Shown here one piece after another: positions 1 through 8,225 of a stretch of DNA of 62,787 bases. The DNA lies in assembly GCA_041670165.1 (NCBI GenBank), contig JBAXZR010000006.1:1-62787 (forward strand), written 5' to 3'. A program made the position numbers and the translations under genes. The notes beneath the pieces were generated by a model. The model ran no database searches. It saw nothing but the letters and a program-made list of their open reading frames with translations, and was not told the origin of the DNA. The DNA is from JBAXZR01 sp041670165. GTDB lineage: Bacteria; Bacillota; Clostridia; Christensenellales; UBA1242. The number at the start of each line of letters is the position of its first letter. The first letter of the stretch is position 1.

Positions 1-83
1 AGGGGAGCTGGGAGGGAAACCAAAAAAAAGCGAGTTAGCAAAGCATGGCTTTGCGTACCCGCGTGTTTTTTTGGTGTCACCCC
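1..83. repeat. 83-bp structured intergenic repeat, copy 1
   Basis: This stretch is identical over 83 bp to 271-353. Its centre is a perfect hairpin, GCAAAGC-ATG-GCTTTGC. Its flanks are also partly complementary: ACC plus an A-run and GCG on the left faces CGC, GTG, a T-run and GGT on the right, so the unit is an imperfect long palindrome. In this copy the complementarity extends a few bases further right (CCCCCAGTT against AGCTGGGAGG). No coding capacity or transposase is visible. It resembles a REP/MITE-like dispersed repeat. The element may continue left of base 1. Confidence 0.75.
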
Positions 84-270
84 CAGTTGCTTTTCTATGA
101 TATATTCTATTAAAATATGAATTCCAATATTTTTATTTTTTAATGCTCTAAAATCTAAAAGTAATTATTAACGAAATAATTTAGTCTTTAAAAGACAAAA
201 CATGGAGTTCAAAAAAGCTGCACGAATTTAGTTCGGGCATAAGATTTTTTGGACGAACACTTTTGCAGGA

Positions 271-353
271 AGGGGAGCTGGGAGGGAAACCAAAAAAAAG
301 CGAGTTAGCAAAGCATGGCTTTGCGTACCCGCGTGTTTTTTTGGTGTCACCCC
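271..353. repeat. 83-bp structured intergenic repeat, copy 2
   Basis: This is an exact direct copy of bases 1-83, ending 60 bp before the first carboxypeptidase gene. The 187 bp between the copies (84-270) is AT-rich with no gene that I can support. It holds only short inverted repeats, for example GCACGAA facing TTCGGGC near 217-238. Perfect identity of two non-coding copies implies recent duplication, gene conversion or an actively spreading element. Confidence 0.75.
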
Positions 354-413
354 AATAAAACTTGCATAATTTATCATCAAAAGAACAAGACTAACAAAAA
401 AAGGAGTAATTAA

Positions 414-1580
414 ATGAAAAAGATTATAACAATATTTTGCTTAGCTTTTTGTTTTATGTTTGCACTTGGTTGTTTTGCGCCAAACGATGCCGTTTGTGCT
501 GAAACTGCAAATTCTGCACTTAACATAACTTCAAAAGCAGCAATTCTTATGGATATGGAAACTCAAACAATTTTACTAAGTAAAAATGAAGAAGAACCAA
601 GGCAAATTGCCTCAATGGTAAAGCTTATGACAATTCTTTTGACACTTGAAGAAATTGATAATGGACACTTGACATTAGACAAGATGGTAACAGCATCTGA
701 AGAAGCTCAAGGAATGGGTGGCTCTCAAGTTTTTGTTGATGCTTTTTCAGAATATTCAATTTCTGACATGTTAAAAAGTGTCATTGTTGCATCAGCAAAC
801 GATGCGGCAGTTGTTCTTGCTGAAGCAATTTCAGGCTCGGAAACAGCCTTTGTTGACAAAATGAATGCAAGGGCAAAAGAGCTTGGACTTGTTAACACTC
901 GTTATTCAAACGCAACGGGTTTAAATGCTCCAGATCAATATTCAACTGCGAAAGATGTTGCATTGCTCTTATGTAAAGTTGCAAAGTATGAAACTTTCTC
1001 AAATTTTAGTTCAATTTGGATGGAAGACTTTGTCCACCCATCAGGAAGAAAAACTGAGCTTGTTAACACAAACAGACTTTCAAAATATTTTGCTGGTTCA
1101 ACAGGTGGTAAAACTGGATTTACTGATGAAGCACTTTTCTGTTTATCAGAATCAGCAAAAAGAGGTAATATGCAACTAATCGGAGTTGTGCTTGGTGCAA
1201 AAGATTCAAAAACAAGATTTAATGAATGTGCTTCAATTTTGAATTATGGTTTTGCTTCATTTGAAAAAACAGATGTTCTTAGTTGTACGGAAAAATTTGC
1301 AAGTTTGCCTGTTGTGAAAAGTGAAACACAAACAGTTGATGTTTTTGCAAAAGAGAGCTTTTCTTCAATAGCTAAAAAGGGTGAAAAATCCAAATTTGAA
1401 GTTGTTACAGAAATGAAAGATAAAATTGTTGCTCCATCAAGAACTGGCTTTGTTGTTGGAAAAGCAATGATTGTAAAAGATGGACAGATTGTAAAAGAAA
1501 TTGAACTTGTAATAAATGAAGATATTGATTCGATCACACTTATTGGTGCAAGCAAAAAAATTGTTAAGGCTTGGAAGTAA
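414..1580 (+). CDS. dacF: D-alanyl-D-alanine carboxypeptidase (DacF/DacB-type, peptidase S11)
   Basis: This 388-aa low-molecular-weight penicillin-binding protein should trim the terminal D-Ala from peptidoglycan pentapeptides outside the cell. A signal peptide covers roughly residues 1-29 (Lys start, hydrophobic core, then VCAE). The serine DD-peptidase motifs are all present: SMVK with nucleophile S67 and K70, SAN at 127-129, and KTG at 233-235. The C-terminal 110 residues match the usual beta-rich extra domain of the family. AAGGAG lies 8 bp before the ATG. The gene stands alone and ends at a strong terminator. A second paralogue lies at 5127. I cannot tell which one is vegetative and which is sporulation-specific. 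Confidence 0.9.
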   Translation: MKKIITIFCLAFCFMFALGCFAPNDAVCAETANSALNITSKAAILMDMETQTILLSKNEEEPRQIASMVKLMTILLTLEEIDNGHLTLDKMVTASEEAQGMGGSQVFVDAFSEYSISDMLKSVIVASANDAAVVLAEAISGSETAFVDKMNARAKELGLVNTRYSNATGLNAPDQYSTAKDVALLLCKVAKYETFSNFSSIWMEDFVHPSGRKTELVNTNRLSKYFAGSTGGKTGFTDEALFCLSESAKRGNMQLIGVVLGAKDSKTRFNECASILNYGFASFEKTDVLSCTEKFASLPVVKSETQTVDVFAKESFSSIAKKGEKSKFEVVTEMKDKIVAPSRTGFVVGKAMIVKDGQIVKEIELVINEDIDSITLIGASKKIVKAWK

Positions 1581-1625
1581 AAAATAAACGCTTTGTTTTA
1601 ACTGAGTAAGATATATAAATAATAT

Positions 1626-1656
1626 AAAAAAGCAGAAAATTATTTCTGCTTTTTTG
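1626..1656 (+). terminator. Rho-independent terminator after the first carboxypeptidase
   Basis: An 8-bp stem, AGCAGAAA/TTTCTGCT, has a 4-nt loop and is followed by TTTTTT. An A-run precedes it, so it could also stop transcription on the other strand. Confidence 0.85.
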
Positions 1657-1691
1657 TTAAAACAACAAAAAAACAAACAAAGACGGAGAAA

Positions 1692-1745
1692 ATGAAATCA
1701 CTTTGTCAATTTTTGACAATGGGAAATTTGGTGTTGCCTTATTAA
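1692..1745 (+). CDS. Possible 17-aa small ORF
   Basis: CGGAG sits 5 bp before an ATG that opens a 17-codon frame, MKSLCQFLTMGNLVLPY. The frame overlaps an inverted repeat, TTGTCAA-TTT-TTGACAA. Nothing else supports it, and in AT-rich DNA a short frame with a GGAG upstream is easily fortuitous. It is recorded only because the gap between neighbouring genes is otherwise empty. Confidence 0.15.
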   Translation: MKSLCQFLTMGNLVLPY

Positions 1746-1790
1746 ACAATTAAATATGACAAAATAATTTAGAGTTCCAGTCAATCAAGG

Positions 1791-1819
1791 TTGCAAAAAT
1801 CTTTTTGGTGATATATACT
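1791..1819 (+). promoter_or_regulatory. Promoter giving a probably leaderless mRNA for the M50 protease
   Basis: TTGCAA (1791-1796), a 17-bp spacer and TATACT (1814-1819) form a good sigma-A promoter. The ATG is at 1828, only 8 bp past the -10 box, so the start site falls at or within about 2 nt of the ATG. No Shine-Dalgarno sequence is present. Confidence 0.5.
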
Positions 1820-1827
1820 GAAAAAGT

Positions 1828-2514
1828 ATGCTTTATTATTTATTAAACCAAGAACTCTCAGGGGTTAGCGGTGTTATTTTGTTTTTGGGTTATATCCTTG
1901 CGATTGTTGTTTCATTAACAGTGCACGAGTTTTCTCATGCGTTTGTTGCACTTCAATTTGGCGATGACACAGCAAAACTTAAGGGAAGATTAACTTTCAA
2001 TCCTTTTGCTCATTTCGATATATTAGGTATTATTTGCTTTTTATTTGTGGGTTTTGGTTGGGCAAAGCCAGTTCCAATCAATCCTTTAAGATTCAAAAAA
2101 TTTAGAGCAGGTATGATTTGGACTTCACTAGCTGGCATAATTTCAAACCTTTTGCTTGCTTTAATATTTTCTCTTGTATATATTTTGCTCACAGTTGTGT
2201 TCAAAGTTGGAACAACTGAGATTGGTGCAGCTTTTATATCTGTCGCATCTGTTTTCACAACACTAAATGCTTCTCTTGCGGTTTTTAATTTTTTGCCAAT
2301 ATATCCACTTGACGGTTTCAATTTTTTAGCTGCAACCTTGAAACAAGGAAACAAGTTTTTGGAGTTTATGGCTAAATATGGTATATTTGTTTTGTTTGGA
2401 CTCATCATCTCTGGCATTTTTGACTTTTTAATTCAAATTGTTGCGGGTGGAATTCTTACACTTTTTTCACTTTATTGGCAAACAGTTTTAATGATTATAA
2501 TGAGAATTTTCTAA
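1828..2514 (+). CDS. Site-2 protease family (M50) membrane metalloprotease
   Basis: This 228-aa polytopic membrane protein has the zinc-binding HEFSH motif at residues 33-37 in its first helix and the third metal ligand in PLDGFNF (D162). That is the standard pair for M50 intramembrane proteases of the YwhC type. An internal NPxAHFD-like segment follows the first helices, as in short S2P proteins without a PDZ domain. Such proteins cleave membrane-embedded regulators; the substrate here is unknown. SpoIVFB, which processes pro-sigma-K, belongs to the same superfamily, but nothing in this sequence or its neighbours identifies it as SpoIVFB. The mRNA appears leaderless. Confidence 0.85.
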   Translation: MLYYLLNQELSGVSGVILFLGYILAIVVSLTVHEFSHAFVALQFGDDTAKLKGRLTFNPFAHFDILGIICFLFVGFGWAKPVPINPLRFKKFRAGMIWTSLAGIISNLLLALIFSLVYILLTVVFKVGTTEIGAAFISVASVFTTLNASLAVFNFLPIYPLDGFNFLAATLKQGNKFLEFMAKYGIFVLFGLIISGIFDFLIQIVAGGILTLFSLYWQTVLMIIMRIF

Positions 2515-2538
2515 ACAATCCATTAAAGGAGCTTTGCG

Positions 2539-3315
2539 GTGGAGAACACAAACGAAGAACAATTAGATTTGTTCTCTGATAAAGATCAGTTTAAACTAGA
2601 GAATTTTGAAGGTCCTCTTGATCTTTTGCTTCACCTAATAAAAGAAGCCAAACTAGACATTGCAACAGTTAAAATTTCAGAGATAACCGAGCAATACCTT
2701 GAAATTCTTAAAGATATAGACAATTTAGACATGGATAAGGCAAGTGACTTTATTGTTATGGCTTCAACACTAATTGAAATTAAAAGCAAACAGATTCTCC
2801 CTGTTGTTCAAGAAGATAATTCTGAAGAAGAAAGCAGTGAAGAACTTTTGTTAAGACAACTCAAGGAATACAAAATTTTCAAGGAAGCCAGTGAAGAACT
2901 AAGAAAAATTGAAGATATAAATCGGTTGTGGAGAGCTCCTGATGAATCGGCAGGAAATGTCAAGGTTGTTCTTAAAGATATGGCTCTTGATAGTATGTTG
3001 AATGCTTTTGCAATGCTTCTTCAAAAAGCCGCATTAAAAGAAACAGTTGTTGCGCCAAAACAAATTAATAAAGACAGATTCACAGTTGCTGAAAAAATTG
3101 CAGCGATTAAAGATGCAATCATGATTAAGCCTACCGTTGAGTTTGAAACACTTTTTGAAGAAGAGCAAACAAAAAGTGAAATTATTGCAGTGTTTTTGGC
3201 AATTTTGGAACTTTTAAAAATGCAAATTATCACTGTTAAACAAAATGAAATTTTCGGGAAAATCGAAATTCATAAAAATGAAGGAGAATCAGCAAATGGA
3301 AAACTTGAATCTTGA
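2539..3315 (+). CDS. scpA: Segregation and condensation protein A (kleisin of SMC complex)
   Basis: This 258-aa kleisin bridges the SMC heads (smc lies at 33761) and with ScpB forms the condensin that organises and segregates the nucleoid. The family signature FEGPLDLLLHLIKEAKLDI lies near residues 24-42. An acidic linker (EEESSEELLLRQL) follows near 95-107, and a C-terminal winged-helix segment ends the protein. It begins at a GTG preceded by AAAGGA. The end overlaps scpB by 20 bp, indicating coupled translation, as in B. subtilis. Confidence 0.93.
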   Translation: MENTNEEQLDLFSDKDQFKLENFEGPLDLLLHLIKEAKLDIATVKISEITEQYLEILKDIDNLDMDKASDFIVMASTLIEIKSKQILPVVQEDNSEEESSEELLLRQLKEYKIFKEASEELRKIEDINRLWRAPDESAGNVKVVLKDMALDSMLNAFAMLLQKAALKETVVAPKQINKDRFTVAEKIAAIKDAIMIKPTVEFETLFEEEQTKSEIIAVFLAILELLKMQIITVKQNEIFGKIEIHKNEGESANGKLES

Positions 3316-4051
3316 ATCTATACTAGATAATATTGTTGAAAGCATTTTGTTCATTTCTGGAGAAGGTGTTCTCATTTCTGATATTTCTGAAAAACTTGGT
3401 GTTGAAATCAAAGATATTCAAAACGCAGTTGAAAAATTGAAAACAAAATATTCTGAGCAAAGCGGAATTCAACTTGTGTCATACAACAACAAAATTCAAT
3501 TTTCTTCAAATCCTCAATATTCTAATTTTGTTGAATCGGTTTTGAACCCGATAAGAGAAAAAGCACTTACAAAAGCCACACTAGAAACCATTGCAATAAT
3601 TGCCTACAAGCAACCAATAACAAGACTTGAAATTGAAGAAATTCGTGGTGTAAGCAGTGATTATTCTGTTCAAGTTTTAATTGAACACAACCTCATTGAA
3701 ATGGTTGGAAGAAAAGATGCACCCGGAAAACCAATTTTGTTTGGCACAACAGATGAATTTTTAAAAAGATTTAATTTGCCAAATTTAAATTCTCTTCCAC
3801 AGCAAGAAGACCTTATGGAAAGAATTAAACTTGTTAAAGAAAATTCTTCTAATAGTCTATATAATGATTTTAAGCTTCCTGATGAAGAAAAAGAAAATGA
3901 AAATGAAGAAATTATAAATATTGACTTAGATGAAACAGATGAAAATTTGGAAGAAGAAAGCATGGTTAAAGAGAAAATTTTAGAAAGTATGTTAGAAGAT
4001 GAAGTTCCAGCATTTTTAAAAAGTGAAACAAATCTTCAAAAAGTTGAGTAA
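3296..4051 (+). CDS. scpB: Segregation and condensation protein B
   Basis: This 251-aa partner of ScpA has the paired winged-helix fold. The best conserved block is the ETIAIIAYKQPITRLEIEEI region around residues 99-118, followed by RGVSSDYSV and GRKDAPGKP. I chose the ATG at 3296 because AAGGAG lies 9 bp upstream and the protein then begins like the family; the frame is open further upstream, inside scpA. The last 60 residues are an unusually long acidic tail rich in E, D and N. A terminator closes the scpAB unit. Confidence 0.92.
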   Translation: MENLNLESILDNIVESILFISGEGVLISDISEKLGVEIKDIQNAVEKLKTKYSEQSGIQLVSYNNKIQFSSNPQYSNFVESVLNPIREKALTKATLETIAIIAYKQPITRLEIEEIRGVSSDYSVQVLIEHNLIEMVGRKDAPGKPILFGTTDEFLKRFNLPNLNSLPQQEDLMERIKLVKENSSNSLYNDFKLPDEEKENENEEIINIDLDETDENLEEESMVKEKILESMLEDEVPAFLKSETNLQKVE

Positions 4052-4062
4052 AACAAGACAAA

Positions 4063-4090
4063 GAAGCATAAAAATGCTTCTTTTTTTAAT
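4063..4090 (+). terminator. Terminator after scpB
   Basis: Stem GAAGCAT/ATGCTTC with a 4-A loop, followed by a run of T. Confidence 0.85.
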
Positions 4091-4120
4091 ATTTTTTTAA
4101 ATTTTGAAAACAATACAATT

Positions 4121-4696
4121 ATGGAATGGATTTTATTAGGATTATTTATTCTTGTAATCATTTTATTCCTTCCAATAGAATTTGATTGGAGGTTTATTTT
4201 TAACATTTTTGAAAACACTGGCGAAATTGAATTAGATATTTTTAAAATCAAAATGCTTGGTGGAAAATTGAAAATGCAAAACGGCGAAATAATATTGCTA
4301 AGAGAATCAAGATTTCAAAAAAAAGAAGAAATTGAACTTAATTCAGAAAAAATTGTATATGCGTTTAATATTGGAAAAAGAATGGCTGAAAAAGTTGATG
4401 TCAAAAGCATTTCACTCTCAGCTGAAGTATCTCATGAAGACCCAATGCTTGCTTGCCTAACCAAAACTGCAATCGAAATTTTGTTTTTACAAATATTAAG
4501 TATTTTAATTACAACCAAAAATACTAGTGTCGCTAAAAATAATTGCACTGTTGAGTTCGGAAATAAAAAATTAGTTTTTGCAATAAAAACAACTTTTTAC
4601 ATTTCATTATGGAATATTCTAATAACATTTTTGATTTCCAGATTTAAGGCATTAAAACAAAAGAAATTAAAAGAAAAGAAAGGAGAAGCAAAATGA
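4121..4696 (+). CDS. ytfI: DUF2953 family membrane protein (YtfI-like)
   Basis: This 191-aa protein has an N-terminal membrane helix (residues 3-20), a hydrophilic middle and a second hydrophobic stretch near 145-170, then a very basic tail. I assign it to DUF2953/YtfI mainly because the next gene is ytfJ-like, the order seen in B. subtilis, and because the layout fits. Sequence recognition alone is modest. It overlaps ytfJ by 4 bp (ATGA), so the two are translationally coupled. No clear Shine-Dalgarno sequence precedes the ATG. Molecular function is unknown; the pairing suggests a role in sporulation. Confidence 0.6.
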   Translation: MEWILLGLFILVIILFLPIEFDWRFIFNIFENTGEIELDIFKIKMLGGKLKMQNGEIILLRESRFQKKEEIELNSEKIVYAFNIGKRMAEKVDVKSISLSAEVSHEDPMLACLTKTAIEILFLQILSILITTKNTSVAKNNCTVEFGNKKLVFAIKTTFYISLWNILITFLISRFKALKQKKLKEKKGEAK

Positions 4697-5124
4697 AAGA
4701 ATTTGAAAATTATGAAAATCCTATTGAAGAAATAATTGAAACTTCTATCGACAAAATCAAAACATTATCAGACACAGAAACTGTTTTTGGAGAACCAATA
4801 AAATCTCCAAATGGTGCAACAATAATCCCAATTTCAAAAGTTACAGTTGGCTTTATTGTTGGTGGCGGTCAATATGTTATGTCAAAGGATAAAAGAGCAA
4901 CTTTGCCATATCCAATGGCTGCAAGCACGGGCGGTGGAATTTTGTTAACTCCAATTGGTTTTTTAATTGAGGAAAAAGATTTGGCAATTAAATTTGTGCC
5001 TTGTTCAAATTTGACAGCCAATGATGCAGTTGTTTCTTCAATCATTTCAATTGTTTCTGCAATTGTTAAAAATTCTTCAAAAGAAAATAACAAAGAAAAA
5101 GATAAAGACAAAGAAAAGGAGTAA
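4693..5124 (+). CDS. ytfJ: GerW/YtfJ family sporulation protein
   Basis: This 143-aa protein carries the family core: GEPIKSPNGATIIPISKV, the glycine-rich VGFIVGGGQY, then STGGGILLTPIGFLI. In Bacillus the homologue is made in the forespore and affects spore germination. The C-terminus is a low-complexity Lys/Glu/Asp tail. It is coupled to the upstream DUF2953 gene by a 4-bp overlap, and a carboxypeptidase gene follows 2 bp later, so all three probably share one transcript. Confidence 0.85.
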   Translation: MKEFENYENPIEEIIETSIDKIKTLSDTETVFGEPIKSPNGATIIPISKVTVGFIVGGGQYVMSKDKRATLPYPMAASTGGGILLTPIGFLIEEKDLAIKFVPCSNLTANDAVVSSIISIVSAIVKNSSKENNKEKDKDKEKE

Positions 5125-5126
5125 CC

Positions 5127-6251
5127 ATGAAAAAGCTCTGTTGTTTTTTGGCATTAATATGTTTGCTTGTTTCTTTAAAAGCAAACTTTGGCACAAATTT
5201 TTGTTCATATGCCGAAAGTTCAAGTGCAAAAGGAATGTGCGTTATTGAGCAATCAACAAAAAGAATTCTATATGAGAAAAACGCAAACAAATGCTTGGCG
5301 ATGGCTAGCACAACAAAAATTATGACTGCCTTGACAACCCTTTCACTTTGTACAAATCTTGATGAAAAAGTTAATATTGACCCAAAAGCTGTTGGAATAA
5401 CTGGCACAAGTATGTACTTAAGAAAAGGCGAAGTGTTAACAGTTAGAGAACTTTTGTATGGAATGATGCTTCCAAGTGGTAATGATGCTGCAGTTGCACT
5501 TGCAATTCACGCAGCTGGAAGTGAAGAAAAATTTGTTGCAGAAATGAATTTGCAAGCAAGCAAACTTGGAGCAAATTACACTCATTTTGCAAATCCTCAT
5601 GGACTTGATGAAAGGGGGCATTTTACAACTGCTTTCGACCTTGCCTTAATCACTGCAAAAGCTCTTGAAAACAAAGATTTTTTGGAAATTTCAATGACAA
5701 AGAGCAAACAAGTCAAAGGAAGTAAAGAAGGTACAGTTAGATATTTAAAAAACAAAAATAGGCTTCTTAGTTCAATGGAAGGTTGCACAGGTGTTAAAAC
5801 TGGGTTTACAGATGATGCTGGTAGATGTTTTGTTGCATCAATAGACAAAAATGGGCTTAAAGCAGTTTGTGTTGTTCTTGGTTGTGGACCAATGTTTGAA
5901 GAATCCCAATATCTTTTGCAGTTAGCCACAAATGAATATCAAATGTTTAATGTTTCAGATTTAATGAAATCAACTCTTCCAGTTGAAAACAGTGCCATAA
6001 CAAGTTTGAATGTGGAAACAAAAGATGAAATTTTATATCCATTTAAAAAAAGTGAGATTGACTCATTAAAAGTTGAACTTGATTTACCAGAAAAAATTGT
6101 TGCACCCGCTATTAAAGGCACAATCATTGGAAAAGCTAAGGTATTCTGCTCGGGCCGCTTGCTTTTTGAAAAGGACATGTTTATAATGGAAGATGCAAAG
6201 CCAATTCAAACTCCTGAACCAACAAAAAGTATTTTGAAAAATTGGTTTTAG
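5127..6251 (+). CDS. dacB: D-alanyl-D-alanine carboxypeptidase, second paralogue
   Basis: This 374-aa peptidase S11 enzyme has a signal peptide (residues 1 to about 28), the nucleophile motif STTK (S61, K64), SGN at 117-119 and KTG at 224-226. A C-terminal domain of about 100 residues follows. AAGGAG precedes the ATG and overlaps the end of ytfJ. The order scpA-scpB, a dac gene and then rluB mirrors the B. subtilis region containing dacB, spmA and spmB, but spmA and spmB are missing here. By position it is the better candidate for the sporulation cortex enzyme; that is inference. Confidence 0.88.
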   Translation: MKKLCCFLALICLLVSLKANFGTNFCSYAESSSAKGMCVIEQSTKRILYEKNANKCLAMASTTKIMTALTTLSLCTNLDEKVNIDPKAVGITGTSMYLRKGEVLTVRELLYGMMLPSGNDAAVALAIHAAGSEEKFVAEMNLQASKLGANYTHFANPHGLDERGHFTTAFDLALITAKALENKDFLEISMTKSKQVKGSKEGTVRYLKNKNRLLSSMEGCTGVKTGFTDDAGRCFVASIDKNGLKAVCVVLGCGPMFEESQYLLQLATNEYQMFNVSDLMKSTLPVENSAITSLNVETKDEILYPFKKSEIDSLKVELDLPEKIVAPAIKGTIIGKAKVFCSGRLLFEKDMFIMEDAKPIQTPEPTKSILKNWF

Positions 6252-6267
6252 CAACTAAGGATAATAA

Positions 6268-6984
6268 ATGAGATTAAATAAATTTTTAGCAAGCTGTGGA
6301 ATTGCAAGTAGGCGTAAATGTGATATTCTAATTCAAAATGGACAAGTTTCCGTAAATGGCATTGTATGCACAAATATGGGAACTCAGATAAATGAAAAAA
6401 AAGACAAGGTTACTGTTGATGGTGCACCTTGTTCTTTTCAAAATGAAAAAGTGTACATAAAGCTCAACAAACCAAAGGGAGTCGTTTGTTCATCAAGCGA
6501 TGACAAGGGTAGAAAAACAGTTTTGGATATTGTAAAAGTTCCAAATGCACGCATATTTAATGTTGGAAGACTTGATTATGACACTGAAGGTCTTTTGCTT
6601 TTGACTAACGATGGTGATTTTGCTCAACTTATCACACACCCATCTTTTGAAATTGAAAAAACTTATGTGGCAAACATTGAAGGAACAGTTAAAGAAAGCG
6701 AACTCGCTGTTATGAGAGCAGGTGTTGTTATTGAAGGCGATAGGCTTCCACCATGCAAAATTAAACAAGTTGCTTCACTTAAAGAAAATGAAACAAGACT
6801 TGAAATCACAATTAATGAAGGCAAAAATCGTCAGATAAGAAAAATGTTTGAAGCAATTGGAAGAAGAGTTCTTTTTCTAAAAAGAATAACAATTGGTCCA
6901 ATCTCTTTGGGCGGACTATCACGAGGAGAATTCAAAGCACTTACACAAGAAGAAATTGCATCTATAATTAGGATGAGTAAATGA
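6268..6984 (+). CDS. rluB: 23S rRNA pseudouridine synthase, RluB/RsuA family
   Basis: The N-terminal S4 RNA-binding domain (MRLNKFLASCGIASRRK) is followed by the RsuA/RluB catalytic domain. The catalytic aspartate is D103 in GRLDYDTEGLLLLTNDGDF. The C-terminal block GKNRQIRKMFEAIG is also typical. At 238 aa the length is normal. It isomerises a uridine in the peptidyl-transferase region of 23S rRNA (RluB) or in 16S rRNA (RsuA); gene order favours RluB. It overlaps the next gene by 4 bp. Confidence 0.9.
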   Translation: MRLNKFLASCGIASRRKCDILIQNGQVSVNGIVCTNMGTQINEKKDKVTVDGAPCSFQNEKVYIKLNKPKGVVCSSSDDKGRKTVLDIVKVPNARIFNVGRLDYDTEGLLLLTNDGDFAQLITHPSFEIEKTYVANIEGTVKESELAVMRAGVVIEGDRLPPCKIKQVASLKENETRLEITINEGKNRQIRKMFEAIGRRVLFLKRITIGPISLGGLSRGEFKALTQEEIASIIRMSK

Positions 6985-8225
6985 AAGAAAGAGTTTCTTA
7001 TGATGTTGTTGTAATCGGCGGTGGTCCTGCTGGCCTTATGGCGGCGGGCAAAGCTAGTGAGAGTGGCGTAAATGTTGCTCTTGTTGAAGCGAATGAAAAA
7101 TTTGGTAAAAAAATATATATAACTGGCAAAGGTCGTTGCAATGTTACAAATGTTTGTGAAAGAGAAGAATTTCTTTCAAATGTGGTTAATGGCAACAAAT
7201 TTTTGTTGTCGGCAATTTCAGCCTTTTCACCATACGACACTGTTGATTTTTTTACGAGTCAAAGCACTCCCATTGAAATTGAAAGAGGAAACAGAGCTTT
7301 TCCAAAATCCAACAAAGCAAGTGATATAACAAATGCACTTGTTGGTTTTTGCAAAAAAAATCATGTTAATTTGTTTTTAAATGAAAAAGTTTTTTTAATA
7401 ACAAAAAACGATAATTTGTTTGAGATTGAAACAGAAAATCAAACATTCATAGCAAAGAAAGTTGTTGTTGCAACGGGTGGAGTTAGCTATCCTGCAACGG
7501 GTTCAACTGGATTTGGCTTTAAAGTTGCAAAAAAATTTGGGCATAGCGTTTTGCCTTCTGTTCCAGCTCTTGTTCCAATTGTTTTAAAAAGCGAAATGCC
7601 AAAAAAACTTGAAGGGATTTCTCTTAAAAATGTTTCTCTTATTTGTGAAAAAGGTAACAAGATTTTTAAAGAATTATTTGGAGAAATGCTTTTTACTTCT
7701 GATGGTATAAGCGGTCCAATTGTTTTAAGTATGTCAAGCTTCATAAACAAGCTTCACGCAAATGAAATTTCATTATTTATAGATTTTAAACCAGCCTTAT
7801 CTATTGAACAAATTGACGCAAGACTACTTAGAGAATTTGAAAATGCAAAAAACAAAAATCTTGAAAATATTTTTCCTGAAATTTTACCAAAAAGATTAAT
7901 TGATGTTTTTTTTGAAGAAATTGGTATTGATTCAACCAAAAAACCAAATAATCTTCTCAAAGAAGAACGCGCCAAAATTGTTAAAGCTCTTAAAAAATTT
8001 CCACTTAAATTTGATAGGCTTTATGATGTAAGTGCAGGAATAATCACAAGCGGTGGAGTTGAACTTTCTGAAATTAATCCCAAAACGATGGAAAGTAAAC
8101 TTGTTAAAAGCTTGTATTTTGCAGGTGAAACATTAAATGTTGATGCTTTGACGGGTGGTTTTAACATTCAAATTGCATTGTCAACTGGCTTTTTAGCTGG
8201 AAAAGCATGCGGGGAGAAAATATGA
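6981..8225 (+). CDS. NAD(P)/FAD-dependent oxidoreductase, HI0933/YtfP family
   Basis: This 414-aa flavoprotein starts with the dinucleotide-binding motif VVIGGGPAGLMAA (residues 10-22). The family-specific GKKIYITGKGRCNVTN segment follows near 42-57, then the internal TGGVSYPATGSTGFG. Near the C-terminus GGV and the GEXLDVDG-like GETLNVDALTGGFN close the FAD site. The substrate is unknown; the family has been compared with dehydrogenases acting on lipids or quinones. It overlaps rluB and cmk by 4 bp each, a tight operon. Confidence 0.85.
   Translation: MKERVSYDVVVIGGGPAGLMAAGKASESGVNVALVEANEKFGKKIYITGKGRCNVTNVCEREEFLSNVVNGNKFLLSAISAFSPYDTVDFFTSQSTPIEIERGNRAFPKSNKASDITNALVGFCKKNHVNLFLNEKVFLITKNDNLFEIETENQTFIAKKVVVATGGVSYPATGSTGFGFKVAKKFGHSVLPSVPALVPIVLKSEMPKKLEGISLKNVSLICEKGNKIFKELFGEMLFTSDGISGPIVLSMSSFINKLHANEISLFIDFKPALSIEQIDARLLREFENAKNKNLENIFPEILPKRLIDVFFEEIGIDSTKKPNNLLKEERAKIVKALKKFPLKFDRLYDVSAGIITSGGVELSEINPKTMESKLVKSLYFAGETLNVDALTGGFNIQIALSTGFLAGKACGEKI

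Noticed and set aside
1..353. Insertion sequence made of the two 83-bp repeats
   Set aside because: The 187 bp between them cannot encode a transposase, and the copies are direct, not inverted.
1581..1827. Riboswitch or T-box in the longer leaders (1581-1827, 8888-9087, 31717-31983)
   Set aside because: No conserved core of a known riboswitch or T-box could be found; the regions are simple AT-rich sequence with terminators.
1828..2514. Calling the M50 protease SpoIVFB
   Set aside because: Only the superfamily motifs are visible, the gene is not next to spoIVFA or sigK, and the leaderless sigma-A-type promoter does not suggest a sporulation-only gene.
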